Shown here: positions 49,656-58,291 of the stretch, one piece after another
Numbering within the stretch: position 1 is the stretch's first letter
How the letters are laid out: every line of letters starts with the position of its first letter
Assembly (NCBI RefSeq): GCF_016862375.1
Contig: NZ_BOMV01000071.1
Coordinates: forward strand, 156,444-220,443
Length of the DNA stretch: 64,000 bases
Direction of reading: 5' to 3'
Source of the DNA: Paractinoplanes rishiriensis
Lineage (GTDB): Bacteria; Actinomycetota; Actinomycetes; Mycobacteriales; Micromonosporaceae
Notes under the pieces: generated by a model
What the model was told of the DNA's origin: nothing
Databases searched by the model: none
The model's input: only the letters and a program-made list of their open reading frames with translations
Position numbers and translations under genes: made by a program

Positions 49656-52082
49656 ATGCGCAGATTCCTCGCCACCCTCCTGACCGTCATCGGTGGAGTG
49701 GCCGTGGTGGCCGGCCCGGCCGCACCCGCGCACGCGCTGGACGACGGGCTGGCCCGGACCCCGCCGATGGGGTTCAACAACTGGAACGCGTTCGGCTGCG
49801 ACGTGTCCGAGCAGCTCATCAAGGAGACCGCGGACATCTTCGTGGCGAAGGGCCTGCAGGCGGCCGGCTACGAATACGTCAACATCGACGACTGCTGGTC
49901 GCTCAAGGAGCGCGACGCGGAGACCGGGCGCCTCGTACCGGACCCGGTGAAGTTCCCGAGCGGTATCGCGGGCGTCGCGTCGTACGTGCATGGAAAGGGT
50001 TTGAAGTTGGGGTTGTACGCCGATGCGGGCACCAGTACCTGCGCCGGTTACCCCGGAAGCCTCGGCCATGAGGAACTCGACGCGCAGACCTTCGCCGAGT
50101 GGGGCGTCGACTATCTCAAGTACGACAACTGCTACAACCAGTCGGACGGCTCGCAGGCCGACTACATCCGGCGCTACACCGCGATGCGCGACGCCCTCAA
50201 GAAGGCCGCCCGGCCCATCGTCTTCTCGATCTGCGAATGGGGCTCGTCGCAACCGTGGACCTGGGGCTCCGACGTCGGCCACCTGTGGCGCACCACCGGC
50301 GACATCAGCGACGACTGGACCAGCCTCCGCTCGATCATCGCGCAGAATGCACCCCTTTTCCCGTACGCGGGACCCGGGCACTGGAACGACCCGGACATGC
50401 TCGAAATCGGCAACGGCCGGTTGACCCCGGTCGAGAACCGCACCCACATGAGCATGTGGGCGATGATGGCGGCGCCGCTGATCATCGGCACCGACCTGCG
50501 GGTCGCCACCGCCGAGACGCTGTCGATCCTCACCAACGCGGACCTGATCGGAATTGACCAGGACCGGCTCGGGGTGCAGGGCCGGGTGGTCGCGAACGCG
50601 GACGGTCTCCTGGTGCTCGACAAGCCGCTCGCCGACGGGCAGCGGGCGATCGCGCTCTACAACTCGACCGACAGCCTGGCGACCGTGCAGGTCAAGGCCA
50701 CGGACACCGGGCTGCGGCGGGCCGGCGCGTACCAGCTCAAGGATGTCTGGACCGGAGCCGTCACCCAGGCGAAAAACGTCATCGAGGCGGCGGTCCCGGC
50801 GCACGGCACCGTGGTCTACAAGGTGCGCCCGATCGCCGACCCGGGTATCGCCCCGGCGGTGACGGTGGGCGCGAGCGTCGGCACGGTGACCCCGGATGCG
50901 GCCGCCGCACTGTCCACGACCGTGACGAACCGCGGCTCCTCCCCCATCCGTGACCTGCGGGTGAGCGTGACCGGCCCGGCCGGCTGGACCGCTACCGCCT
51001 CGACGCCGGCCCGGGCGTCGTCGCTGCCGGCGAACGGTTCGCTGGCGACGACCTGGTCGGTGCAGGCGCCTCCGGACGTGACCGCCGGCTCGTACTCGCT
51101 CCGGGTTGACGCCTCCTATGTCTGGGGTGCCCGCCATCGCAAGACCGACTCCAGCACGCTCGTCGCCACTGTTGTCACGGCACCCGTGCCCGGCCGCCGG
51201 TACCTCAGCACCGTCCTGGCCACGTCGTCGACCAACGCGGTCGGCCCGGTCGAGATCGACCAGAGCAACGGCGGCGCCGGCCAGGGCGACGGCAACCTGA
51301 TCACCGTCGGCGGGTCTGTCCACAATCGCGGACTGGGGACAACCACCGGCAGCGAGGTGCGGTATTACCTCGGCGGCCGGTGCACAGAACTGACCACCGG
51401 CGTCGGCATCGACGACGAGGACAAGAGCGGATCAAAGGCAACATTCACCGTGTACGCCGACGACGCCGTCGCCGGTTCGGCCGACGCCACGCCCGGCGCC
51501 GCACCCGTGTCGCTGACCGCGGACCTGACCGGAGCCGCGTGGCTGCGGCTGGTCACCACAGCGGCGGCCACCGCGCACACCGACTGGGTGGCGCCGGTGC
51601 TGACCTGCGGCGACGGTCCGGTCCTGCCGGAGGAGCGCACGCTCGCGTCGTTCGAGACCGACACCGAGGGCTGGACGATCGCGAACGCCGACGGCGGCGG
51701 CACGCTGTCGCAAACCGGCGCCTTCCACACCCACGGCTCGGCCGGCCTGCTGGTGCAGGCCCCGGTGAACGGAAACTGGTTCGGCCGGGCGCTGGCTTCC
51801 CCCGTGGACCTCACCGGCACGAACACGCTCAAGGTCGACCTGCGCTCGGTCGACACCGGCACGGTCGGCGAGATCGCGATCCAGGTGGGCGACGGCTGGT
51901 CGTGGTGCCAGGGCGGACAGTGGACCTGGACGAACGCCGGCGCGAGCCGCACCATCCGGCGCGACTTCGACCAGATCAGCTGCCCGACCGGCGTAACGCT
52001 GGACCGCTCGCAGGTGCGCGCGATCTGGGTCTTCCTCAACACCGGCGGCGCCGTCCAGATCGACAACTTCCGCGCCGAGTAG
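49656..52082 (+). CDS. Secreted GH27 alpha-galactosidase with NEW3, NPCBM-like and C-terminal binding domains
   Basis: 808 residues. Sec signal (MRRFLATLLTVIGGVAVVAG..PAHA). GH27 barrel ~30-310: PPMGFNNWNAFGCDV, nucleophile Asp157 in YLKYDNCYNQ, acid/base Asp216 in WRTTGDISDDW. A beta-sandwich C-domain to ~395 is followed by a NEW3 domain (~400-500), an NPCBM-type domain (~510-650: YLSTVLATSSTNAVGPVEIDQ, RYYLGGRC) and a C-terminal carbohydrate-binding-like domain (FETDTEGWTIANADGGGT). Removes alpha-1,6 galactose from galactomannan. GGGAG precedes the ATG. A hairpin follows the stop at 52088. Confidence 0.92.
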   Translation: MRRFLATLLTVIGGVAVVAGPAAPAHALDDGLARTPPMGFNNWNAFGCDVSEQLIKETADIFVAKGLQAAGYEYVNIDDCWSLKERDAETGRLVPDPVKFPSGIAGVASYVHGKGLKLGLYADAGTSTCAGYPGSLGHEELDAQTFAEWGVDYLKYDNCYNQSDGSQADYIRRYTAMRDALKKAARPIVFSICEWGSSQPWTWGSDVGHLWRTTGDISDDWTSLRSIIAQNAPLFPYAGPGHWNDPDMLEIGNGRLTPVENRTHMSMWAMMAAPLIIGTDLRVATAETLSILTNADLIGIDQDRLGVQGRVVANADGLLVLDKPLADGQRAIALYNSTDSLATVQVKATDTGLRRAGAYQLKDVWTGAVTQAKNVIEAAVPAHGTVVYKVRPIADPGIAPAVTVGASVGTVTPDAAAALSTTVTNRGSSPIRDLRVSVTGPAGWTATASTPARASSLPANGSLATTWSVQAPPDVTAGSYSLRVDASYVWGARHRKTDSSTLVATVVTAPVPGRRYLSTVLATSSTNAVGPVEIDQSNGGAGQGDGNLITVGGSVHNRGLGTTTGSEVRYYLGGRCTELTTGVGIDDEDKSGSKATFTVYADDAVAGSADATPGAAPVSLTADLTGAAWLRLVTTAAATAHTDWVAPVLTCGDGPVLPEERTLASFETDTEGWTIANADGGGTLSQTGAFHTHGSAGLLVQAPVNGNWFGRALASPVDLTGTNTLKVDLRSVDTGTVGEIAIQVGDGWSWCQGGQWTWTNAGASRTIRRDFDQISCPTGVTLDRSQVRAIWVFLNTGGAVQIDNFRAE

Positions 52083-52087
52083 GCCGT

Positions 52088-52107
52088 CGGCCGGGGTGCC
52101 CCGGCCG
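52088..52107. terminator. Hairpin after the GH27 gene
   Basis: CGGCCGGGG and CCCCGGCCG pair perfectly around TG, 6 bp beyond the stop codon. No T-run. Probably a terminator for the plus-strand gene, and possibly for the convergent lacI gene. Confidence 0.6.
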
Positions 52108-52123
52108 GCGGGGCATCCCATCG

Positions 52124-52139
52124 CCGTGAGCGCTCACGG
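52124..52139. promoter_or_regulatory. LacI-type palindrome in the 3' gap between GH27 and lacI genes
   Basis: CCGTGAGCGCTCACGG, a perfect 16-bp palindrome. Its 12-bp core is identical to the site at 53268-53279 in the promoter region beyond the lacI gene. Here no promoter is expected, since both flanking genes end at this spot. It may be an auxiliary operator for looping across lacI. Confidence 0.55.
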
Positions 52140-52160
52140 TCGATCGGCGGGCGGTCCGGA

Positions 52161-53219
52161 TCAGGCGGAATCGCGCCGGACCAGCTCGGTGGGCAGCACT
52201 CTCGACGACACCGGGCGGCCCGCCACCAGTTTGAGCAGCACCTCGACCAGTTCGGCGGCCACCTGGGCCAGCGGCTGGCGCACCGTGGTCAGCGGCGGCG
52301 TGGTCGCCGACGCGATCGCCGAATCGTCGAAGCCACCCACCAGCACGTCGCCGGGCACCGCCTTACCGGCGCCGTGCAGCGCCTGCAACGCCCCCACCGC
52401 CAGCAGGTCCGAGGCCACGAAGACCGCGTCCAGGTCGGGGCACGACCGCAGCAGGGCCGTCATCGCCTCGCGGCCGGCCTCGATCGTGTACGCCGCCGCC
52501 CGCGCCACCATCCGCGACGTCGCCCGGCGGCCCAGCACGTCGCGGTAGCCCGCCAGGCGCTCCACGCCGCCGGCCGTGTCCGCCGGACCGGCCACCGTGG
52601 CGATCCGCTTGCGGCCGCGGTCCAGCAGGTACTGCGTCATGAGCCGGGCACCGCTGCGGTCGTCGGCCGCCACGTACGTCATCGACGGCCCGGCGGCGGC
52701 CGGCGGACGCCCGCACACCACCAGCGGGAAACCGGTGCGCTGCAGCTCGCCGGCCAGCGGATCGCCGTCGTGCATCGAGACCAGCAGCACCCCGTCGACG
52801 TGGCCGCCGCGCACGAAGTGCAGGGTCCGGTCGCGCTCCTCGGGCGTACCGGCCAGCATCAGCATCAGGCTGCGGCCCTGCTCGCCCAGCAGCTGGGTGC
52901 AGTTGCGCAGCAGCGAGCCCAGCACCGGGTCCTCGAACAGCCGGTCCGGCGGCTCGGAGAGCACGAACGCGATCGCGCCGGAACTGCGGGTCACCAGGCT
53001 GCGCGCGTTCTGATTGACCACGTACCCGGTCTGCCGCATGGCCTCCTGCACCGCCGCGAGCGACGCCGAGCTCACGTGGTTGGCGCCGTTGAGCACCCGC
53101 GACACCGTGCCCCGGGACACCCCGGCCACGTCGGCGACGTCCTCCATGGTGGGTCCGCGGCGCTGCGCCCGGCGGGCGGCACCGCGCGATTTCGGGTGTA
53201 CGGGCGCTTCGTCCGGCAT
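52161..53219 (-). CDS. LacI-family regulator of the galactanase gene
   Basis: 352 residues. Basic N-terminal extension of ~23 residues, HTH TMEDVADVAGVSRGTVSRVLNGANHV, hinge YVVNQNARSLVTRSSG, effector domain (VLVGGFDDSAIASATTPPLTTVRQPLAQVAAELVEVLL). Divergent from the GH53 galactanase with an operator palindrome between, so likely its repressor and autoregulated. ATG at 53219. A second copy of the operator lies just beyond its 3' end. Confidence 0.92.
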   Translation of the reverse strand: MPDEAPVHPKSRGAARRAQRRGPTMEDVADVAGVSRGTVSRVLNGANHVSSASLAAVQEAMRQTGYVVNQNARSLVTRSSGAIAFVLSEPPDRLFEDPVLGSLLRNCTQLLGEQGRSLMLMLAGTPEERDRTLHFVRGGHVDGVLLVSMHDGDPLAGELQRTGFPLVVCGRPPAAAGPSMTYVAADDRSGARLMTQYLLDRGRKRIATVAGPADTAGGVERLAGYRDVLGRRATSRMVARAAAYTIEAGREAMTALLRSCPDLDAVFVASDLLAVGALQALHGAGKAVPGDVLVGGFDDSAIASATTPPLTTVRQPLAQVAAELVEVLLKLVAGRPVSSRVLPTELVRRDSA

Positions 53220-53240
53220 ACGCGCGGCCCTCCGTTCTGC

Positions 53241-53279
53241 TTGACAAGGAGCCTACGCCAGAGGACCGTGAGCGCTCAC
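53241..53279 (+). promoter_or_regulatory. Promoter/operator of the GH53 gene
   Basis: TTGACA at 53241-53246 is a consensus -35 box; the matching -10 region (about 53264) is poor. It runs straight into GTGAGCGCTCAC (53268-53279), a perfect 12-bp palindrome of LacI type that would cover the transcription start. The same core occurs at 52126-52137. Confidence 0.65.
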
Positions 53280-53305
53280 AGTCTCTCCCACCGGAGGCCA
53301 TCAAT

Positions 53306-54463
53306 ATGTCGCTCCCACGATCCGCGGCGCTGAGCCGGCGGAGTCTCATTGCCGGCGCCGGCGGTATCGCCGCTGCCGCCCTGCTGCCCAGCCAGGCCCT
53401 CGCGGGCGGGCGCCCGTCGACCGCCCTCGGCATCCGCGGTGCCGACCTGTCCTTCCTGCCCCAGCTCGAGGAGGCCGGGGTCAAGTACCGCGACCTCGCC
53501 GGCCGGCTGCGCCCGTGCGAGGAGATCTTCAGCCGGGCCGGCGCCACCTACATCCGGCTGCGGGTGTGGGTCGACCCGCCCGAAGGTTACAGCGACAAGG
53601 CCCGCGCGCTAGCCCTGGCGCGGCGGGCCAAGCGTGCCGGCCTGAAAATCCTGCTCGACCCGCACTACTGCGACTTCTGGGCCGACCCCGGCAAGCAGCC
53701 GATCCCGGCGAGCTGGCCCAAGGACCTGCCCGGCCTGACCGAGAAGATCCGCACCTACACCCGCGACCTGCTGCGCGACTTCGCGCGCCAGGGCACCCCG
53801 GTCGACATCCTCCAGGTCGGCAACGAGATCACCGCCGGCATCCTGTGGCCGGTCGGCCAGCTCTACCTGCCGGACGGCACCCAGCAGTGGGCCAGCTTCA
53901 CCGACCTGGTCAAGGCCGGCATCACCGGCGCCAAGCAGGCGACTCCGGGCCGCACACCGAAGATCATGCTGCACATCGACCGGGGCGGGAAACTCGGCGA
54001 CACCCAGTGGTTCTTCGACAACGTGATCAGCTGGGGCGTCGAGTTCGACATCATCGGCCAGAGCTACTACCCGATGTGGCACGGCTCGCTGGCCCAGCTC
54101 CAGGAAAACCTGAACGACTCGGTGGCCCGCTACGACAAGCCGGTGCTGATAGCCGAGATCTCGTACCCCTGGACGTTCGAGGACGGCGACGGCCGCGGCA
54201 ACATCGTCACCTCGGACGCGATCCTGCCCGACGTGGACCGCTTCCCGGTCTCGCCGGCCGGGCAGGCGGCGTTCTACGAGGAGATCCGCCGGGTGCTGCT
54301 GCAGGTGCCGGGCGGGCGCGGCCTGGGCTTCATGGCCTGGGAGCCGGAGTGGATCGGCGCGGTCGGCTGGGAGCCGGGCGCCGAGGCCCCGAACGACAAC
54401 CTGACCCAGTTCGACTGGACCGGGCAGGCCCTGCCGGCGATGCGCGCTTATCGTCGGCCTTAG
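53306..54463 (+). CDS. Secreted GH53 arabinogalactan endo-beta-1,4-galactanase
   Basis: 385 residues. Tat-type signal (LSRRSLIAGAGGIAAAALLPSQALA). GH53 barrel with IRGADLSFLPQLEEAGVKYRD, TYIRLRVWVDP, acid/base Glu174 in LQVGNEITAGILWP and nucleophile Glu284 in LIAEISYPWT; GFMAWEPEWIG near the end. Cuts beta-1,4-galactan side chains of pectin. GGAGG precedes the ATG with 8-nt spacing. A strong terminator follows. Confidence 0.94.
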   Translation: MSLPRSAALSRRSLIAGAGGIAAAALLPSQALAGGRPSTALGIRGADLSFLPQLEEAGVKYRDLAGRLRPCEEIFSRAGATYIRLRVWVDPPEGYSDKARALALARRAKRAGLKILLDPHYCDFWADPGKQPIPASWPKDLPGLTEKIRTYTRDLLRDFARQGTPVDILQVGNEITAGILWPVGQLYLPDGTQQWASFTDLVKAGITGAKQATPGRTPKIMLHIDRGGKLGDTQWFFDNVISWGVEFDIIGQSYYPMWHGSLAQLQENLNDSVARYDKPVLIAEISYPWTFEDGDGRGNIVTSDAILPDVDRFPVSPAGQAAFYEEIRRVLLQVPGGRGLGFMAWEPEWIGAVGWEPGAEAPNDNLTQFDWTGQALPAMRAYRRP

Positions 54464-54472
54464 TTTTGGTTG

Positions 54473-54517
54473 CTGTGCCCGGGGGCTTCGCTTCCGAGAG
54501 TCCCGGGCACAGTTTTT
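54473..54517 (+). terminator. Intrinsic terminator after the GH53 gene
   Basis: CTGTGCCCGGG and CCCGGGCACAG form an 11-bp perfect stem 10 bp after the stop, followed by TTTTT (54513-54517). This is the clearest textbook-style terminator in the window. Confidence 0.9.
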
Positions 54518-54632
54518 GCTCGTGAGCCGGTGCACGCTGCGTACTGCGTCCTAGGAGGCTAGGCATCTGCTGCCTGAAGCGGACGGTTTCCTCGAGGGCG
54601 GTAACAGCAAGGGCGAAGACCGGTCCGGGCAG

Positions 54633-54703
54633 TAGCCAAATTTGCTTACTGACCGGAAGCGCGCTAGCCTCTCCCGCAGCAGGTAGCCAAATTTGGTTAG
54701 CTA
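54633..54703 (+). promoter_or_regulatory. Promoter with twin PadR-type operators for the VOC-padR operon
   Basis: Two related sites, TAGCCAAATTTGCTTA (54633-54648) and TAGCCAAATTTGGTTAGCTA (54684-54703), share TAGCCAAATTTG; the second has a perfect CCAAATTTGG palindrome. A promoter fits between: -35 TTGCTT (54642-54647) inside the first site, 17-bp spacer, -10 TAGCCT (54665-54670). AT-rich against a GC-rich background. Probably bound by the PadR protein of the operon. Confidence 0.7.
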
Positions 54704-54713
54704 GGGAGAGTCC

Positions 54714-55091
54714 ATGACGACCGTGACGCCGTATGTGATGGTGGAGAGCGCCCAACCCTTCGTCGACTTCCTCAAGACGGCCTTTGACGCGGACATTGCC
54801 AAGGTCGTGCCGCTGCCCACCGACCCACAGCGGGTCATTCACGCGGAGGCGCGGATCGGGGACGGTTTGTTGTTCTTTGCGGACGCCGGGCCGGACGGTG
54901 GGCAGTGCCAGAAGTTCCCGGTCGAGCCGGCGCACATCCAGATGTGGGTGACCGTGCCGGACGCCGACGACGCCTACACCCGGGCGGTCAACAGCGGGGC
55001 CACGCCGGTCATGCCGGTCGCCGCGCAGGACACCGGGAGCCGGATGGGCGGGTTCATGGCGTTCGGCGCGCTGTGGTGGGTCAACGACTGA
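54714..55091 (+). CDS. VOC-family (glyoxalase/PhnB-like) protein
   Basis: 125 residues. Two beta-alpha-beta modules of the VOC fold: TPYVMVESAQPFVDFLKTAFDA with MIxxAxxxIGDGLLFFADA-like strand (VIHAEARIGDGLLFFADA), then IQMWVTVPDADDAYTRAVNSGATPVMPVAAQ and GGFMAFGALWWVND. Function unknown; relatives include glyoxalases and resistance proteins. GGGAG before the ATG. The stop shares one base with the padR start. Confidence 0.85.
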   Translation: MTTVTPYVMVESAQPFVDFLKTAFDADIAKVVPLPTDPQRVIHAEARIGDGLLFFADAGPDGGQCQKFPVEPAHIQMWVTVPDADDAYTRAVNSGATPVMPVAAQDTGSRMGGFMAFGALWWVND

Positions 55092-55654
55092 TGAACACGG
55101 TGCGGCTGCTCGTGCTCGGCGCTGTCAAGCGCCGGGACCGGGCACACGGCTATCAGGTGCGCGCCGACCTCGAGTCGTGGGGCGCGCACGAGTGGGCCAG
55201 CGCCAAGTCCGGCTCGATCTATCACGCGCTCAAGGCGATGGCCGGCGAGGGACTGCTGCTGGTGCACGAGACCACGCCCAGCACGGCCGGCGGGCCGCCG
55301 CGGATGGAGTACGAGCTGACCGCGGACGGCGAGCACGCGTACCTCAAAATGCTGCGTGCGGCACTCTCCCACCGCGACCCCCGCCTCGACCTGCTGGCCG
55401 CGGCGGTCGGGCTGATCGACGACCTGAGCCGGGACGAGGCTGTCGGGCTGCTGCGGCAGCGCGCCAGCTCGATGGCGCAGTGGCGGGCCAGCATCACCGG
55501 GCAGCTTCCCGAGGGCGCCGACCTGGACGCCTGGGGGCCGGTCGGCGAGGTGGTCGGGCTTTGGCTGCACACCGCCGACAGCCGCGCCGCCTGGACCAAC
55601 CGGTTGATCGACCGCCTGGAAGCCGGTGCGTTCACAATGGACGGCGAAAACTAG
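55091..55654 (+). CDS. PadR-family transcriptional regulator
   Basis: 187 residues. Winged HTH of PadR type: VRLLVLGAVKRRDRAHGYQVRADLESWG, KSGSIYHALKAMAGEGLL, TAGGPPRMEYELTADGEHAYLKML; then a C-terminal helical dimerisation part. Overlaps the VOC gene stop (TGATG-type, one base). Probably represses its own operon through the twin sites at 54633-54703. Confidence 0.92.
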   Translation: MNTVRLLVLGAVKRRDRAHGYQVRADLESWGAHEWASAKSGSIYHALKAMAGEGLLLVHETTPSTAGGPPRMEYELTADGEHAYLKMLRAALSHRDPRLDLLAAAVGLIDDLSRDEAVGLLRQRASSMAQWRASITGQLPEGADLDAWGPVGEVVGLWLHTADSRAAWTNRLIDRLEAGAFTMDGEN

Positions 55655-55669
55655 GGCACAATCTCCCGC

Positions 55670-56674
55670 ATGCCCGACGAGATTCAGCAGGCGATGGATC
55701 GCGGTGACTGGCACCTGGCCGAGAAACTCGTCGACGAACTGCCCGAACGGGTCGAGTCCGGCTTGGGGTGGCTGCGTTCGGCGGTCGTCGCGGGACAGGC
55801 CGGCATCGTCTCGGCGCTCTGCCTGCGGCACGTCGACGTCCTCGCGCCGTGGCCGGCCGGCGGTGACGCGCTCACCTGGGCAGCCGCAAACGGCGACCTG
55901 GACGTCCTCATCGAACTGCTGCCCACCGTGGAGACCCCGCCCCGGCAGGCACTGACCGCCGCGCGGCACCCCGCGATCGTCACGCTGCTCGAGGAGGCCC
56001 TCGGCATCGAACCGGAGCCGGACGACCTGCTCGATCGGGCCCGGCACCCCGGCGCCCGGGTCCACGCCACGCTGGTCCTGACCCGCCGTCGTCCGGCCGA
56101 GCCGGCCTACCGCTGGGCGATCCAACGCCTCGACGACACCGATGCCGGCTCCCGCCGGTTCGCCGCCGACGTGCTGCAGGGCCTCTCCTTCGACGACCAG
56201 CCCTTCGAGCGGGACGCCGCCGCCGTCCTGCGGCCCCGGCTCGGCACCGAGTCCGACCCGCACGTCCTCGGTGCGCTGCTCGACGCGTACGGCAATTTTC
56301 ATGGACCCGGCCCGATGCCGGACGTCCGCGCCCACGCCGGCCACCCGGCCCCCGAGATCCGCGCCCGGGTCGCCGACGTGCTCACCCTCGACCCGGGCGC
56401 GCTGGACACGCTGACCGGCCTGGCCGCCGACCCGGACGGCGACGTGCGCGCCGCGGCCCTGCACACCCTGGGCGAGCGGGACGCCGGCCGGGCGGTTTTC
56501 GAGGCGCACCGGGCCGACGAGCACACCTGGTCGCGGGCGCACGCCCTGGCCTGGCTGGCCCGGCACGGTGACGCGCAGGCCGCCGCCGACCTCGACCGGC
56601 TGGCCGCCGAGGAGGACGGCCTGTACTGGCTGAACTACAGCGTCCGGCGGGCTATTTCACCGCTCCCCCGGTGA
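55670..56674 (+). CDS. HEAT/ankyrin-like repeat protein
   Basis: 334 residues. An ankyrin-like start (ALTWAAANGDLDVLIELLPTVE) leads to HEAT-type helical pairs (GSRRFAADVLQGLSFDD; EIRARVADVLTLDPGALDTL; DGDVRAAALHTLGERDAGRAVFEAH; SRAHALAWLARHGDAQAAADL). Probably a scaffold; partner unknown. CACAAT lies 7 nt before the ATG with no ribosome binding site, suggesting leaderless expression. The last 23 bases overlap the convergent permease gene. Confidence 0.72.
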   Translation: MPDEIQQAMDRGDWHLAEKLVDELPERVESGLGWLRSAVVAGQAGIVSALCLRHVDVLAPWPAGGDALTWAAANGDLDVLIELLPTVETPPRQALTAARHPAIVTLLEEALGIEPEPDDLLDRARHPGARVHATLVLTRRRPAEPAYRWAIQRLDDTDAGSRRFAADVLQGLSFDDQPFERDAAAVLRPRLGTESDPHVLGALLDAYGNFHGPGPMPDVRAHAGHPAPEIRARVADVLTLDPGALDTLTGLAADPDGDVRAAALHTLGERDAGRAVFEAHRADEHTWSRAHALAWLARHGDAQAAADLDRLAAEEDGLYWLNYSVRRAISPLPR

Positions 56675-57479
56675 TGCCCGAGATGACCCGGCGCTGGGCG
56701 ACCGCGAAGACCACGATCAGGGGCAGGCTCATCAGGATCACGTACGCGAAGATCAGGTGCCAGTTGTTCAGGTAGAGCCCGGCGCTCGCCACCCGGAACA
56801 GGTTGAGCGGCAACGTGTCCAGCCGCCCGCCCACCACGAAGAACGCGTAGAACACGTCGTTCCACACGTACAGGCAGATCAGGATGGTCGCGGTCGCCAG
56901 CACCGGCCGCAGCAGCGGCAGCACCACCCGCCGGAACACCAGGGCCGGACCGGCGCCGTCGATCTGCGCGGCCTCCTCGAGCGCCGCCGGGATGGTCCGC
57001 ACGAACCCGGTGACGAAGAAGATCACCGTGGACAGGTAGATGCCGAGGTAGACGCCGATCATGCCGGCCGCGGTGCCGGCCAGGCCGAGGTAGCGCAGCA
57101 GCAGCACCACGGTGACCACGGCCGGCGGCAGGATGATCCCGCTGATACCCACCGCGTACAGGGCCGCGGTGAACCGGCTGCCCCGGCGGGCCAGCACCCA
57201 GGCCGCCATCGACCCGAGCACCAGCACTCCGGCCACCGTGGGCACCACGATCAGCAGGCTGCCCAGGAACGCCGCCGGCACCTCGGCCTCGACCCACACC
57301 TCGCGCAGGTTGGCGAACAGCTGCCACCGGGACGGCCACGTCAGGTCGGGGTTGACCGCCTCGCCCTGCGACTTGCCGGCGGTCACCACCACCAGCCACA
57401 GCGGCACGCCGATCAGCACCACCACCAGCGCGACGGTGACGACCGGCTGCAGCCGCCGCCAGAGGACCGAGTCGCTCAC
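56652..57479 (-). CDS. ABC sugar transporter permease, MalG type
   Basis: 275 residues, six membrane segments; EAA loop LEEAAQIDGAGPALVFRRVVLPLLRPV. GTG at 57479 overlaps the upstream permease stop by four bases. Last gene of the minus-strand operon GH(CBM35-like)-GH36-binding protein-permease-permease. The upstream extension of the frame is shadow. Predicted to import alpha-galactosides, from the linked GH36. Confidence 0.92.
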   Translation of the reverse strand: MSDSVLWRRLQPVVTVALVVVLIGVPLWLVVVTAGKSQGEAVNPDLTWPSRWQLFANLREVWVEAEVPAAFLGSLLIVVPTVAGVLVLGSMAAWVLARRGSRFTAALYAVGISGIILPPAVVTVVLLLRYLGLAGTAAGMIGVYLGIYLSTVIFFVTGFVRTIPAALEEAAQIDGAGPALVFRRVVLPLLRPVLATATILICLYVWNDVFYAFFVVGGRLDTLPLNLFRVASAGLYLNNWHLIFAYVILMSLPLIVVFAVAQRRVISGITGGAVK

Positions 57480-58291
57480 AGAATCCGCTCCCGTCGGCGC
57501 AGCAGGTAGATGACCGGGAACGCGAGCAGCGCCACCAGCAGGAACAGCACCAGGCTCATGGTGGTGGCCTGGGCGAACAGGCCCTGCCCAAAGGTCCGGT
57601 AGATGAAGATGTTGAGGATCTCGGTGGTGCGCGCCGGCCCGCCGCCGGTGGTCGCCTGCACCACGTCGAACCCGTTCATCGAACCGAGCAGCGCGGTGGC
57701 CACCGTGAAGGTGACCGCCGGCGCCAGCAGCGGGGCCCGGATCTTCCAGAACGTGCGCCACCGCGACGCGCCGTCGATCCGGGCCGCCTCGACCAGGTCC
57801 TCCGGCACGGTCTTGAGCCCGGCCAGGAAGATCAGCATGGACAGCCCCATCCACTTCCAGGCGTGGATGAGCGACACGACCACGATGGTCCAGGTGGTGT
57901 CGGCCAGCCAGCCGGACGGTTTGAGCAGCGCCTGGAACACGTACCCGACCGCCAGTGCCGACATCAGCACCGGGATCAGGAAGAACGTGCGGGCGATCCG
58001 GTTCACCACGGTGTCGCGTTCGAGCAGCACCGCGAGCAGGAAGCCGAACACGTTCTGGAACACGGCGACCAGCACCGCGTACACCACAGTGATCCGCAGC
58101 GACCGGAACAGCGTGCCGTCACCGGCCAGCGCGGCGAAGTTGTCCAGCCCCACCGGGTTGATCGCCGCCTTGAAGCTGGACCAGTCGGTGAACGCGTACA
58201 CGAAATTGAAAACGGTCGGCAGCAGGAAGAAGACCACCAGGAGCGCGTACGCGGGCACCAGGAACCACAGCGGATGAGTTTTCCGGGACAT
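57476..58291 (-). CDS. ABC sugar transporter permease, MalF type
   Basis: 271 residues, six membrane segments; EAA loop EDLVEAARIDGASRWRTFWKIRAPLLAPA. ATG at 58291 shares one base with the binding-protein stop. Shorter than the MalF-type partner of the arabinoside system because it lacks the charged N-terminal extension. Confidence 0.92.
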   Translation of the reverse strand: MSRKTHPLWFLVPAYALLVVFFLLPTVFNFVYAFTDWSSFKAAINPVGLDNFAALAGDGTLFRSLRITVVYAVLVAVFQNVFGFLLAVLLERDTVVNRIARTFFLIPVLMSALAVGYVFQALLKPSGWLADTTWTIVVVSLIHAWKWMGLSMLIFLAGLKTVPEDLVEAARIDGASRWRTFWKIRAPLLAPAVTFTVATALLGSMNGFDVVQATTGGGPARTTEILNIFIYRTFGQGLFAQATTMSLVLFLLVALLAFPVIYLLRRRERIL

